From Chaenocephalus aceratus (lineage: Eukaryota > Chordata > Actinopteri > Perciformes > Channichthyidae): 64,000 bases of DNA. This document shows, piece by piece, positions 33,809 to 44,450 of this stretch. The notes beneath the pieces are model-generated. The model did not search any database. It was not told where the DNA came from and worked only from the letters and a program-made list of their open reading frames with translations. Location of the stretch: positions 1,054,001 through 1,118,000 of the forward strand of contig CM043801.1 in assembly GCA_023974075.1 (NCBI GenBank), given 5' to 3'. Made by a program: the position numbers and the translations under genes. Each line of letters opens with the position of its first letter. Position 1 is the first letter of the stretch.

Positions 33809-34251
33809 TGTGGAGGAAACTTCTGTGTAGCAATGCTTTGGGAGTCACCGAACTCATGAAGGAGACACAGGACGAGCAGGAGTTCTGATGTCAAACACTG
33901 ATATGTATTAAGAGTAGAATAACGGCCGGAGAGATCACAAAGTATATCACACTTGCATGTCAGGCAACCAAGTAATCTCTGCAGACAAAGGGTGAAAACT
34001 GGAATCTGTATATCTGAAGAAGGAGGGACTAAAAAGCCCGCCTTATCGTAATCATTACCAGACATTGGAACAAAAGCCAGTTTGTATTACCAACTCGCAT
34101 GGTCCAACCTTCCCCCACAGGAAAAGCAGAGGACCTCTTGACCTGTGTTCTCCTCAAGTTACAGGCAAGAGCATATCTTTGTAATAACAGATTCTCAGAA
34201 AAACTGAGAATCACTAGACACAAACAGATCGGATTAAAATATTCTCTGACA
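33809..34251 (-). repeat. ERV1 5' LTR
   Basis: 443 bp, identical to the 3' LTR except for one extra A (near 33851), a T/G difference at 33905 and a C/T difference near 33973. The T/G difference changes the polyadenylation hexamer on the minus strand to AATACA, while the 3' LTR keeps AATAAA. Followed by TACAT at 34252-34256. Confidence 0.9.
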
Positions 34252-34256
34252 TACAT

Positions 34257-34362
34257 CATATCCTCCCAACCGGCATCCAACAGGTGACTAAATACCAATA
34301 AACCACACCCACGTGACCATTGGTCAATAATTGGTCAATAAGAATTCAACGCGATGCAAACA
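34257..34362 (-). repeat. Pao-like LTR, left copy, second part
   Basis: Completes the LTR interrupted at 25289. Together with the first part it is 298 bp, the same as the intact LTR at 36002-36299. Confidence 0.8.
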
Positions 34363-34602
34363 GAAATACAAGATAATAATACAAATAATAAGTAAGGCAA
34401 AAACAAGCATTTTGGCTCCTACATTCCGGCCCCTAATTATTATATAACTATTTATAATGATTATTCAAAACAAATGACAATAACACACTGTATATTCTAA
34501 TGATATGCAGATCATCATTTTTTAAATCCAGTATTCATATATCAGTATACAAGCAATCAAGTCTGCTGTGTGTAGTATTGTGAGTGCAGGGTGCAAACAT
34601 AG

Positions 34603-35199
34603 TCACTGTATGCAGGGGGCAAGGAGCAAGGTGAAAAATGGAAAACTATTTAGACATGGCAGAAGTTTCTCTGCCTCATGAGAAAGGCGTACTTGGCTGA
34701 GGGGTCTGTTCAGAAAGTCAATCTTTGTCTTCATCTGAATTCCAAGTACAAGTCCTTTTCTCCTTGTCCATTTCCAATCTAATGTGATTGATCCTTCCAA
34801 TAGTTTGGCAGATGTTAAGACTGGATCCCCGAACTGCTGATTTTCCATGGAAAGTCTCTGGATGTCTCTGCCACCTTCAGGATAATACATCTTAAATTGA
34901 TGTTTCCACAGCATATCCACTTTCACTACAGATGTCCTGCTGGCACCCATCACTGACTCTGAGAGTTTGCAGTCCTCTTCACCGGCCCCAGTAAGGCCAC
35001 TTGTATGCAAAGAGGCTGGTTCTTTTCTGTACATCTTAGTTTCCTTTGTTTCTATGTCGTATTTAATTTTTCCAGCTTTCATGGTTGCACATTTGCTTTC
35101 TACTGGATGAGGTTGTGACTCGAGTGTTATGGTAGATGTGATGATTTCAGTGTCCTGTAGTAGAGCTACTCGGAACACTGGATTTCTTTGATGCAGCAA
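34603..35199 (-). pseudogene. Pao/BEL-like gag-pro remnant
   Basis: 198 codons with MLWKHQFKMYYPEGGRDIQR and SMENQQFGDPVLTSAKLLEG. In Pao/BEL polyproteins a segment ending ...S.ED.qF......s..l..GhY..pLP lies just before RT, and this matches its first half. After that the sequence does not continue into RT. It lies in a different frame from the upstream gag-like segment. Confidence 0.5.
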
Positions 35200-35464
35200 G
35201 AACCTTCATTTTAGCCATGGTGGCGGCGATGTCTCCTTCTAGGTCAAGTTGTTCTCTTCTTCTCCTCAGCTCATGTTCCTGTTTTTCTAAAGCATGTTCC
35301 TGGTTTTCCAAAGCATGTTTCTTTTGAAGTAGATTTTGTAAAACCATCAGGGCGGCCACTTCCGCCTGAGCTTTTATATGAGCAGATGCAGTTCTTGATA
35401 GGCTTACTCTGGATCTTGAGCCATGAAAAGTAAATTTGCTAGTTCTGTTTCCAATATTCAACAC
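35147..35464 (-). pseudogene. Pao/BEL-like gag N-terminus with coiled coil
   Basis: 105 codons opening with SRSRVSLSRTASAHIKAQAE and followed by an alanine/glutamate/lysine-rich coiled coil with HALENQEHALEKQEHELRRR. Fish Pao/BEL polyproteins begin with such a helix. The element has lost RT, RNase H and integrase, so it is non-autonomous and would depend on a relative. Confidence 0.55.
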
Positions 35465-35476
35465 ACTGTATTATAT

Positions 35477-35514
<38 letters not shown>

Positions 35515-36001
35515 TGTGCACTCTATCCTCATTTTCGTTGTTATCACTCATTTTGCATGTTCCAATATGCACACAACAGTATTCACTAATGTCAATCTTG
35601 TCTCTGACGTGGTGCCTGATCAGTGATCACAGCTGTGCACGTTAAAAACAATTCCGGAAATCCAAACCTTCGCCGATATCGGCATAACCAGCACGCACAA
35701 AACAGGCCAAATAACAGTCCCCAATGGACTAACGGCAGCACTTCCAAACTGTGTTCCAAAATAAAAAATACACAGAATGAACGCAATTGTGCCTACCGCC
35801 TCAACTGGCTGTGATGTGCTCCAGTCAATCAGTTTCCGCCTGCGGCTACGGTGAATCGTGGCTTTTCCTTTCCACTTCGCCGAGGGGGAAACTGTCTCAG
35901 TATTCCAACTCCGTGCTCCCGAACGTCCTGGCTTCGTCTGCATAGGATCCGGTCCATTCTGTCGCGTCTTTGATGCGGCAATCCGTTTTCTGTTGACTAA
36001 T
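35465..36001. other. Pao-like element internal non-coding part
   Basis: Contains an (AT)n tract at 35484-35512 and no recognisable domain. No clear primer-binding site next to the LTR at 36002. Confidence 0.4.
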
Positions 36002-36299
36002 TGTAGCGGCAATAACTCCCTATGAGTTAGCTGCTGAGAGGCTAAAAAATGGTCTTTGCTGTGACGCGTTCCATGTAAGAGTCCGTAGTCATTTGTAGTC
36101 CATGGTGTTTAATAAAACAAAAACAAACAATATACAACTCCAGACCTGACGGTCAACAGAAAGTATCAGAGCAAATTCACCCTCTTCCTACATCATATCC
36201 TCCCAACCGGCATCCAACAGGTGACTAAATACCAATAAACCACACCCACGTGACCATTGGTCAATAATTGGTCAATAAGAATTAAACGCGATGCAAACA
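36002..36299 (-). repeat. Pao-like LTR, intact copy (empty ERV1 site)
   Basis: Uninterrupted LTR from TGTAGCGGC to GATGCAAACA. At 36190-36205 CCTCTTCCTACATCATATCC shows the unoccupied form of the site where ERV1 integrated in the other LTR. Confidence 0.85.
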
Positions 36300-37540
36300 G
36301 AACGTCTGGATCTTAACTGGTTGACTCATCATACCTTAAGTCATGATCTAACATGTCATGATAATGCATGTTGCTTACCCTCAAATAAGGGGGTTCATCT
36401 GTGAATGAAGAAGAGAAGAACCTTTGTGTATCCAAAATAGTTCCAGATGGCAGATGTTGCTTTTCTTTTTGGAAGTAAATCTTCATTCTCGCCGGTATTG
36501 TCCTCCTGTGCCTCGCTCATTTTTTACCGGTGTTTTGATGATCTGCAAACTAGCGGGGCGGGGCCTGCTGTGATCTGATCAAGAATGATTGTGATTGGTG
36601 GTTTGCTGTGCATGCAGAGCCTGCATGTCACTCACTCAAGTACCCCTGACATGAGAGCTGCGCAAGTTTTCATTTAGTAGCAAGCAGCAAAAAAATTGTA
36701 ACATGACGTGTTTGAGTTAATGTACCTACTTCATATCGCACGTCCTAAAAAAAAAAAATGAAAAAAATATATATTATAAAAAATGTATAAAATCGCACGT
36801 CTCTGCGATGTGAATATCGTGCATGCGCATATCGCGGTTATCGCCATGAAACGATATATCGTTCAGCCCTATTGTCAAGTTCCAAAACAAACCATGCAAT
36901 ATATTAGACGTTAAGTACTTTGTCAGTCTTAATATTTATCTGTAGATAGATACCCCCAAAACTTTTTTCTTATTTAAAAGAAGACCTTAACCTAAAGTAT
37001 TCTTTAATGTTTAAATAAAGCCTTAGTAGTTTGTCTGTTTTGCACATCCTCCTATCAGGCACTAAACTGTTTTATTGTAGAGATCACTTACAGTATCTTC
37101 TTGATATTTTCTATTCTATATTTATATCATTGACCTTCTACTTTCCCACTATGCACTCTTAATATTTAAATGTTTTCATCAAATATAACACATTCAAAAG
37201 TGCTTTACAAAAATGAAAGACATTAAGAAAAAGGCATTTTAAAACAGTCATTAAAAAGCAACACAATCTTCCTGCATTGCATTACTCTAAACGTGTAATA
37301 ACGTGCTTTAACCAGTAGGTGGTTTGGGTTAAAAAGCTGTCAAGTTTACAGTGTTAACAAAATAAAATATACTGCTGTTTCCGGTTTAGTTTACGATGGA
37401 TATATTCTGTTATTGTTTTGATATTTGTAACACAAAAGCGATGGAAAAAAACCCACAGCAACACAGAACAGATGGTCTTAACATGACCCATAAATAAAGA
37501 ACTACGACAGATGTGTAATATGTAATGCAGCCAAACCATT
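36300..37540. other. Giant-element interior with a MITE-like end
   Basis: 36775-36872 includes ATCGCACGTC and ends CGATATATCGTTCAGCCCT, a terminus seen in fish MITEs; the other end was not found. About 37000-37540 is a diverged relative of copy B 6890-7175 (AACGTGCTTTAACCAGTAGG; GACAGATGTGTAATATGTAATGC). No gene. Confidence 0.45.
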
Positions 37541-38210
37541 AAAGGTGGGGTCGGTAAGTTTGAGAAACCGGCTCGAGATACACTTTTTGTTATATTCCAT
37601 GGAATGCTCTTAACATCCCGATAGCAATGAATATCTGAAGTGCTTTGACAAAAATCCATGAATACATGTCATCTCTGGAAGCCGTAATACTGTAAAAAGC
37701 ATGACCAATCATCTGAGCCGGCCCAGCTAAAATAACTGGATGGCCTACCTGCCTGTCAGCCTTCCATCTGTGCACAAACTTATCTCGTGCCCTCATTGGT
37801 CATGTGCGCGTTTGTGTGTGTTCGTGTGTGTTGGAGGATTACCTACCTACCTTTAAAGGCGGGGTAGGTAATTTTGGAGAAACCAGCTCGAGTGCGCAAG
37901 AATTTGAAAATACACGACCGGAGAAAATCTGCCACTTCCTTACAGAGCCCCTCCTCCAACACACACGCACGCGCACATGACCAATGAGGGCACGAGAGAA
38001 GTTACTTTAGCCGGGCCGGCTAAAATGATTGGTCGTGCTTTTTACAGTACCATGGCTTCCATAGATGACATTTTTTTATGGATTTTTTGTCAAAGCACTT
38101 CAGATATTCATTACTATCGGGATGTTAAGAGCATTCCATGGAATATAACAAAAAGTGTATCTCGAGCCGGTTTCTCAAACGTACCTACCCCACCTTTAAA
38201 GCAAGCACTG
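37541..38210. mobile_element. Foldback MITE with ACCTACCCCACCTTT ends
   Basis: The left end AAAGGTGGGGTCGG..AAGTTTGAGAAACC and the right end GGTTTCTCAAACGTACCTAC-CCCACCTTT are inverted and stay complementary for over 200 bp through CATTCCATGGAATA and the GTCAAAGCACTTCAGATATT segment. A second copy of the terminus (AAAGGCGGGGTAGGTAA) in the middle at 37855 shows that two elements are fused. The border palindrome TTTAAAG hides the target duplication. Confidence 0.7.
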
Positions 38211-39583
38211 CTGAATAAAGTATGATTTTATCTTTTACGAAACGTTTTTTTTCATATGGAATGCAGTTGGAGGTCAACCAATCACAGAGCTTGAGGACTG
38301 ATCACGGGGTTTGTCCGGGTTTGTCAAGCTAAGCACTTGGGTTGCGGTCGGATAATCCAAAAATCAGCTCCTAACGTCTAACCCTATCGTCTATTCCTTG
38401 ACCTCTGAGTGAAACGTCACAGGGTTAAGGGATAGTGGATAAGAGAATTCAAAAGGACTTAGGAGAAGAGACTGCACTTTCACTATCCGACGTGTTTATG
38501 ATGCGCCAGCGGACGTCATTGTGTGTGTCTGCTGCTGTGGGGAAACCATGGAAACCACAGTTTTCTATACAGCGGACTACAACATGGATGTTCAATAAGA
38601 ACGAGGGACTACTGTGAACTCATCTAGAGACTCTGCACCGTGCTCTGATGCTGCTGCTTTGCTTTATGAACGTAGACAACAGAGAAACATATTCTTCAGG
38701 ACCAAAGCTGGAATTGAAATACAAAAGGAAAGTGAAACTTATGCTCGTCACCCTCTCCCTCCGGTCCACATTAATACCAATGATCCCAATACGTATTATT
38801 GATGGAAAGATCTTAAAATCAATGCAAATGTATTTATTATAAACGTTAGTCCTTAACATCTATCACTGTGTATATCACCATTCAAACATCTTTTAAAAGT
38901 TTAACAAACCCCACACAGCTCAGTAAAGACTGTGAGATGTTGACTTTATTTGATCATTTCAGTGAAAACTAACGTTCATATTTCTCTTTTTGATTATAAT
39001 ACTGATGAACGTTCAGAAAAAAGCACTTTGGCAACTTACCACCTATGTTTTAAAAAGCTTAATAAGCACCGTAACTTTCACGATATAATTTCTCGGTCAT
39101 AATCGGTTGTTTCCGTGAACGGCCGACTGTTGAGTGACGGCAAATGCTGCGGCTGCAAGGCATTGTGGGGCAGCATTTTCTCCTCTCCTTTCGGTAAGGG
39201 AGGTCCAGTGGTTCCTAAGCTAAAGGAGGTTATAAAGGAAGTTTGAAACCTCCTTTCCTATCATCTAGAGCAGTGGTTCTCAAAGTGGGGTCCGCGACCC
39301 CCCGGGGGTCCGTGGCACTCTGCCAGGGGGTCCGTGAAAAGTTTTCAGATTCATTCATTTAAATTATCATATCATTTTTTTTTCATTTTTTTTTTTTCAA
39401 CAAATAATATTTTATTTTTTTAATCTAAAATAGTTCATAGATTACGTTCTAATGTAACAAATAGATACATTTAAAAATCAAGCGCGTCACCCATTACCGT
39501 GGAAACAACAATAACTGTTACGTCAGTCAGAGAGCGCCGCTGCAAGCATCATAGAGATATAACACGGCTAGCATACTACGAAG

Positions 39584-41569
39584 ATGGACAGATTTTTAAA
39601 ACGACCGGTTACGGCTACAAATGAAGTAAATGAAAAACAAAAGTAAGGAAATACGATGAGGAGTATCTCCAATATGGATTTATTGAAGTGGAAGGGAAAC
39701 CGAAATGTCTGATATGCCTGCGGTCTCTTGCCAATGAGGCGATGAAGCCTGCCAAATTGAAGAGGCACCTCGAGACCAAGCATCCAGATTATGTAAAAAA
39801 AGACCAGGCTTCTTTTGAGAGGAAGGGTGAGGACTAACGCCAGCAACAACAACGGATGGTTAATGTTACGTCTGTTTCTGCTAAAGCGCAGCGGGCCTCC
39901 TACCTGGTAGCGCAGAGGATTGCTAACGGTACATCCACACAGCAGCTTTACGGTACGTCCACACAGCAGCTTTAGACGAATCTTCCACCGCTTCCAACGC
40001 TTCTCTGCCCATTGACTTTGAATGGGGATGACGTCACTTTGCCTCGCTTTTCACCGAACTGCATTGTGGGGGAGCGAAGCGAAGATTTCCAGGATTCAGA
40101 TAAAGTTGAGCAATGTTCAACTTTTGAAGATGAGCTGGAAGCGTCAGCCAATCAAATCACGTTTATGCAAATCTGACAGTAGAGGCGCTAGCCAATCAAA
40201 CCGCGTGTAAGCAGGGAGAACCAGACCGCAGTTCATTTCCTCATATTCCAAACGAGAAATTACGGTAGCAAATCACCCGGTTCTTTACGACCAGAACTAT
40301 TAACGGGATACAAACCGGAGGAACCAGGCATGGAGGGAGGTGGCAGAGACAGTGGGGGAAACTGGTAGGTTTTCACCTGTTTAGGGAGTTATATATATAT
40401 ATATATTGCTCGCATAAAATCCCCGGGGTATGTCGGGGGCGGGAGATTCATGTGATTGGTTGTTGGTCGTGTTGCTCACAAAAAATCCCCAAGCTGTCAG
40501 ACACGCCCAGCTCCAAGATTTTCAAGATTTTTGAAAAGCTGCTGTGTGGACGTAACGTAAGGCGCGAAAGCCCCACACAATAGCGGAGGAACTGCTGCTC
40601 CCTGCTGCGGTGGATCTGTGTGAGGTGATGGTGGGGAAAGATGCGGCTGCCAAATTGAGAAGTGTACCTCTGTCAAATGACACCATCAGACGACGAATTG
40701 AGGACATTTCTGCTGATATCAAATCACAACTGCTGGAAAGACTGAGAGGGTCTAAATTCGCGGTTCAATTGGATGAGTCCACTGATGTGTCCGGCTCTGC
40801 GCAGCTCATCGCGCTGGTTCGCTACCCGTGGGAAGGAAGGATTCAGGAAGATTTTTTATTTTGTCAAGAGTTGACGGGGCGAGCAACAGGTGAGGAGATT
40901 TTCAATGTTATAGATATGTTCATGGAGACTGGCAATGTGAGTTGGGAGAATTGCATTGCGATTTGCACGGATGGGGCAGCTGCCATGACCGGACGCAATA
41001 GTGGGGTGGTTGCTCGTGCCAAGGAGCGCAATCCAATGATGATAGCTACCCACTGCATGCTGCACAGGCAGGCTCTGGCGTCAAAATCGTTGAGTCCTGA
41101 GCTACAGTCCGTTCTCAGCACGGTGGTATCTGTGGTCAACCACATCAAGTGTAAGCCACTGCAGTCCCGTTTATTCGGCATGCTCTGCAGGGAGACGGGC
41201 GCAGGACAGGACACCCTGCTGTTCCATTCAGAGGTGCGTTGGCTCTCCCGTGGAAAAGTGCTACAGCGGGAGTACGAACTGCGCTCAGAGCTGTGTGAGT
41301 TCATCCAGAATGACAAGCCAACCACTGCAGCACTCTTCTCGGACCCCGAATGGATCGCACAGCTCGCCTACCTCGCAGATGTGTTCAACTTATTGAACGA
41401 TCTCAGTGTGTCCGTTCAAGGCAGATATGCCTCTATCCTGGAGGTAAGCGACAAAATCCAGGCATTCTGTGCCAAAACAGAGATCTGGAGAAGGCAGGTG
41501 CAAAATGGCATTACAGACATGGTCCCCCAACTCACAGAGTTTCACATAACTAAGACTATAGAAGTGTAA
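39584..41569 (+). pseudogene. hAT transposase (ZBED5/FAM200-like), interrupted
   Basis: Starts MDRFLKRPVTAT at 39584, then stops. A shifted frame gives YDEEYLQYGFIEVEGKPKCL and a BED zinc finger (CLIC ... HLETKH, C-x2-C...H-x4-H) near 39713-39790, ending at a TGA at 39836. After ASYLVAQRIAN the gene is split by the MITE at 39927-40557. The catalytic part follows in one open frame, 40610-41569, with FAVQLDESTDVSG (first aspartate region), CTDGAAAMTGRNSGV, THCMLHRQALASK (C-x2-H box) and SEVRWLSRGKVLQR, the standard DDE landmarks of this hAT branch. The frame ends without the C-terminal dimerisation region. Dead transposase: a frameshift, a stop, an insertion and a truncation. Confidence 0.8.
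39927..40557. mobile_element. Harbinger-like MITE inside the hAT transposase gene
   Basis: 631 bp between TAA at 39924-39926 and TAA at 40558-40560, a 3-bp duplication fitting PIF/Harbinger. Ends CGGTACATCCACACAGCAGC and (complemented) CGTTACGTCCACACAGCAGC. The left terminus is doubled in tandem (24-bp unit at 39927 and 39951). The MITE at 42891-43217 shares its ends and interior motifs (TGACGTCAC, CGAACTGCATT-TGGG). Confidence 0.8.
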
Positions 41570-41650
41570 AAAATAGGCTACGTCAGATTATTCCAAGGGA
41601 CATACATGTCAAATCAAGTCAATTTTTATTTCTATAGCCCAAAATCACAA
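41570..41650 (-). repeat. Short fragment of the (ATTG)n-tailed repeat
   Basis: TCAATTTTTATTTCTATAGCCCAAAATCAC resembles the first part of the repeats at 44705 and 52322. It sits near the right end of the hAT element. Confidence 0.45.
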
Positions 41651-42456
41651 ATCAGAATGAGGGGGTCCTTGGTGTATTCTCTATCTTGTAAGGGGTCCTT
41701 GGCTGAAAAACAATTGAGAACCTCTGATCTAGAGAATTGGAACGGCACTTATCATGGCTGCCACTGAGAGACTTCCGGGTCATTTCACTCCGTTAGGAAG
41801 GTTCCTAAGCTAAATGGACTATTCGACTTCAGCCCAAACGTGTAGTCCCAAACGATAGCTGAGGATTCTGGGTAGTGTAGTGTCTTCTGCCATCCTAACA
41901 CACACTCACATTGCTCTCCGTAATACAATAAAGGGGACATGATCAAATCGGAATATAATGTTCTTTTAAAAAACGTTAACTAAAGGGAACAATCTATTGG
42001 ACACAGCTGAAGCTGATTTTAAACTAATTTAATACAAATCACACACAATGCACTGTTTTTTGAGAACACAAATTCGTAACTAATGCACCATAATACATTC
42101 TGACGAAAAATACAAATTATTATGAATACAAATAAAATAAAAGAAGCCTCCTGTGAGTTACTACAAGCTATAAAGTAGATTTTAAAAACGTTTAATAGAA
42201 TAAAAGCTCACTGCGGGACGTTGTAGAAATGCGTGTGTGCACCACGACAAAGGAGCCTCATTCACTTTTCATTGGCGTTGTTTGCGTGGTGCCGACACGT
42301 AAATGTAGCAGAGTGCGTGACTCCACCACGCAATGCGGTGTTAAGGAGTCGTGGTGGAGTCACGCATTCTGGTGAGATCAGGTTGACTATATTATACTGA
42401 GAACTACTGTTGTACTGCCTGTGTTGTGGAGGCAGTACTTTCTCTTTACTATAAGG

Positions 42457-43376
42457 CAGGGGTGTCAAACTGAAATACACAGTGGGCCAACAAATAAATA
42501 AATGGGTACTAGTCGAGGGCCGGACTGGTTCAATGTTTATTGCAAAATGTATTGAAATGAACTTATTGCACATATTAAACCTGGAACTAACAAAGCTTAA
42601 ATTGTTGCCTATAAAAACAACATTAAACATTCAATAATCAGTTGCATTTATTTCTTATGGCTCTATCTGCAGCTTTTCCTGAGTCATTTCTTATGATTAC
42701 ATTTTTCCATAGGCCAACAACAGCTTCAAAAAAACTATTTCCCTCAAAGAGAAAACAAAACATGCCCTGTTGTCGTGAGAGAAAAAGTGCAGAAGGAAAC
42801 ATCCATGTAAACTCAGTGTGCTGCTCTGTGATGCTAGCTCAGATACTTGGCATCTCATCTTGGGTGCAAGTTCATCAATGTTTGGAGTCACGGCCCGTCC
42901 ACACGGCGGCGTGCGTTAAAGCTTCAACGCTTCTGCCGATTCACTTTGAATGGGGTGACGTCACGCTTTGCCGAACTGCATTCTGGGAGCGTTGCTTCGC
43001 TTTGCTCGAGTTGCTCGCTTCAAAAGTAGAGCAATGTTCAACTTTTGAAGCTTCGGCAGAAGCGTCAGCCAATCAAATCATATGCCAGTACAAGCCCTCG
43101 CCAATCAAACTGCGTGCTTGTGTGTCCGGGGCGGGAGATTCATGTGATTGGTTGTTGGTCGAGTTTCAGACAAGCTCACCGGCAAGCTTCAACGCACGCC
43201 ACCGTGTGGACGCTGCGTCAGGCTCTGAGCGGAGGAAATTCTCAGGATGGAGTGAAGGTGTGCGTGCAATATACCGGCGGGCCTGATCTAATAGTAATTA
43301 CAAATTATCCTGCGGGCTGGAATAAAATCCAACAAGGGCCTGATTTGGCTCCGGGGCCTTGAGTTTGACACATGTG
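42457..43376. mobile_element. hAT element with CAGGGGTGTCAAACT end
   Basis: 920 bp flanked by exact CTATAAGG copies (42449-42456 and 43377-43384). The left end CAGGGGTGTCAAACTG is matched in reverse by GAGTTTGACACATGTG. This terminus is common among Charlie-like hAT elements of vertebrates. No transposase. It contains the Harbinger-like MITE at 42891-43217. Confidence 0.85.
42891..43217. mobile_element. Harbinger-like MITE with GTCCACACGG ends
   Basis: 327 bp between TCA at 42888-42890 and TCA at 43218-43220. Ends CGGCCCGTCCACACGGCGGC and (complemented) CGCAGCGTCCACACGGTGGC. The two arms share the GCTTCAACGC segment and the AGCAATGTTCAACTTTTGAA motif also found in the MITE at 39927, so the two are one family. 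Confidence 0.8.
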
Positions 43377-43418
43377 CTATAAGGGATAACCTAAGCCTGG
43401 CTCTTCTTCTTTTCTTCT

Positions 43419-43862
43419 TAACCTTTATTTAACCAGATAAAAGCATTGAGATAGAATCTCATTTGCAATGCTGACCTGGCCAAGAAGACAGCAACGTTAC
43501 ACATAACACATAACACAAACATATAAAATACAGAGAACATAACTAAGAAAAAAAAGCAGTCACTACATTGTGCACATTAGGACAGTAAGAAAGGTGCACT
43601 ACTTATTACTGCAAGAGCAGCTGGTGGTAAGGACTTCAGACAACTTCAATCTAAAACATACTATTGAGACAAGTGCCCTCAGTTTGAGGCGTGATTGAAG
43701 GTCATTCCAAGACCAAGGACCATAATAAAAAAGACTCCTTTTCCCAGCCTCAGTCCGCACAGCAGGAACCTGGAACTGTATCCAGGCGCTGGATCTGAGG
43801 TTGTAAGAGTCACAAACTGGAGCAAATCTGGCACATATGTACAGTGGCTCGTACACACTAAT
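43419..43862 (-). pseudogene. LINE 3' end with ORF2 C-terminus
   Basis: The minus-strand frame 43599-43856 has YNLRSSAWIQFQVPAVRTEA, GKRSLFYYGPWSWNDLQSRL and LKLSEVLTTSC, the C-terminal signature of fish LINEs (y.lRs....vP..rT..GkrsF.y.g...WN.Lp..l). It runs into a 3' untranslated tail at 43419-43598 whose complement ends in an AAACCTTTATTTAACCAG-type terminus. 5'-truncated, as is usual. The similarly organised LINE at 55870-57690 is better preserved. Confidence 0.65.
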
Positions 43863-43934
43863 GGCACATTTCCACTACACGGCCTGGCTTGGCCTCGCTC
43901 GGTATGGCTAGGCCTCGTTAGGACTGGCTCACTT
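43863..43934. repeat. Terminal fragment of the TGGCGCATTTCCACT family
   Basis: AATGGCACATTTCCACTACACGGCCTGGC is a stray terminus of the family whose other members end at 43937, 50466 and 54192. It directly abuts the next element. Confidence 0.5.
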
Positions 43935-43981
43935 TATGGCGCATTTCCATTATAGTTTAGGAACTGGGGTAGTATCTATAG

Positions 43982-44342
43982 CAGTGCTTCTCAAAGTGTG
44001 GTCCGTGGACCACTGGTGGTCCGTGATCGCCCCCTAGTGGTCCGTGAGTATATTGGTAACATTTCACATTTGAAATAAATAAATACATTTAAGTTTTCCG
44101 CACTCTCGCGGGAATATCTCCGCAATGGAAGGAGCTTAAATGTAACTTTATATTGCATGATAAAGCCCAGGACCTTCGTCACATATGTTGCCACTTGTTT
44201 GTACCATCTCCAGGCGATTTATAATCTGTTCTAGAAAAACTATGTGTTTTGGGATATTTGTGGAGTTAGGTGGTCCGCGAGTGTTTTTTTATTGGTGAAG
44301 GACCAATTGGTCCTTGTAACCAAAAAAGTTTGAGAAACACTG
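43982..44342. mobile_element. hAT MITE with ATCTATAG duplication
   Basis: 361 bp; ends CAGTGCTTCTCAAAGTGTGG and (complemented) CAGTGTTTCTCAAACTTTTT, with perfect ATCTATAG copies at 43974-43981 and 44343-44350. Termini and the GGTCCGTGGACC/GTGGTCCGTGA motifs link it to the ZBED-type hAT element at 39271-41726. Confidence 0.9.
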
Positions 44343-44450
44343 ATCTATAGTAACGCAGTGTAGGCGGAGCCGTGACGTCATCTTCGATGAGAACCACAGA
44401 AAAACAACACAGCCGTTAGCTGTTAGCCCTCAGAGCTCACAGCTCCTCAT

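Larger units (their letters stand above)
25290..34251 (-). mobile_element. Complete gamma-type endogenous provirus (ERV1)
   Basis: An 8,962-bp provirus on the minus strand, with LTRs of 442 and 443 bp and an exact 5-bp target duplication TACAT (25285-25289 and 34252-34256). Order on the minus strand: 5' LTR, primer-binding site, a leader of about 1.2 kb, a short gag start, a linker region, RT-RNase H-integrase, env, 3' LTR. LTRs differ by two substitutions and one indel, so it integrated recently, yet several reading frames are broken and most of gag and any recognisable protease are missing. The CWLC motif in SU and CX6CC in TM place env with the gamma-type retroviruses. Confidence 0.9.
25098..36299 (-). 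mobile_element. Pao/BEL-like LTR retrotransposon, non-autonomous, split by a provirus
   Basis: Two 298-bp LTRs: the left is in two parts (25098-25289 and 34257-34362) because a provirus sits in it, and the right is intact at 36002-36299. Both start TGTAGCGG and end GCAAACA on the plus strand. They differ at about six positions. The internal part (34363-36001, about 1.6 kb) keeps only gag-like remnants on the minus strand and no RT, RNase H or integrase. No matching flanking duplication was found (TATTA on the left, GAACG on the right). Confidence 0.7.
39271..41726 (+). mobile_element. ZBED-type hAT transposon with exact 8-bp duplication
   Basis: Ends CAGTGGTTCTCAAAGT and CAGAGGTTCTCAATTG (right end complemented), flanked by ATCTAGAG at 39263-39270 and 41727-41734. 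Total 2,456 bp, of which 631 bp are a later MITE (39927-40557). It carries a decayed transposase gene of the ZBED5/FAM200 type. The MITE at 43982-44342 has nearly the same termini and so is its likely non-autonomous relative. Confidence 0.9.
38337..41837. mobile_element. DNA element with TTGGGTTGCGGTCG-type ends, host of a hAT element
   Basis: The left end TTGGGTTGCGGTCGGATAATCC and the complemented right end TTGGGCTGAAGTCGAATAGTCC are imperfect inverted repeats. Outside them the giant element is continuous (AAGCAC ... TGTAGTCCCAAACG, uninterrupted in the left arm near 19800-19825). The element alone, without its inner hAT, is about 1.05 kb and non-coding. Class and target duplication undetermined. 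Confidence 0.55.

Noticed and set aside
42642..43286. 214-codon plus-strand frame
   Set aside because: It spans a hAT element end and a nested MITE with their own target duplications; the composition follows the inverted repeats.
43599..43867. Separate small host gene
   Set aside because: The peptide matches the C-terminal pattern of fish LINEs and is followed by a LINE 3' tail.
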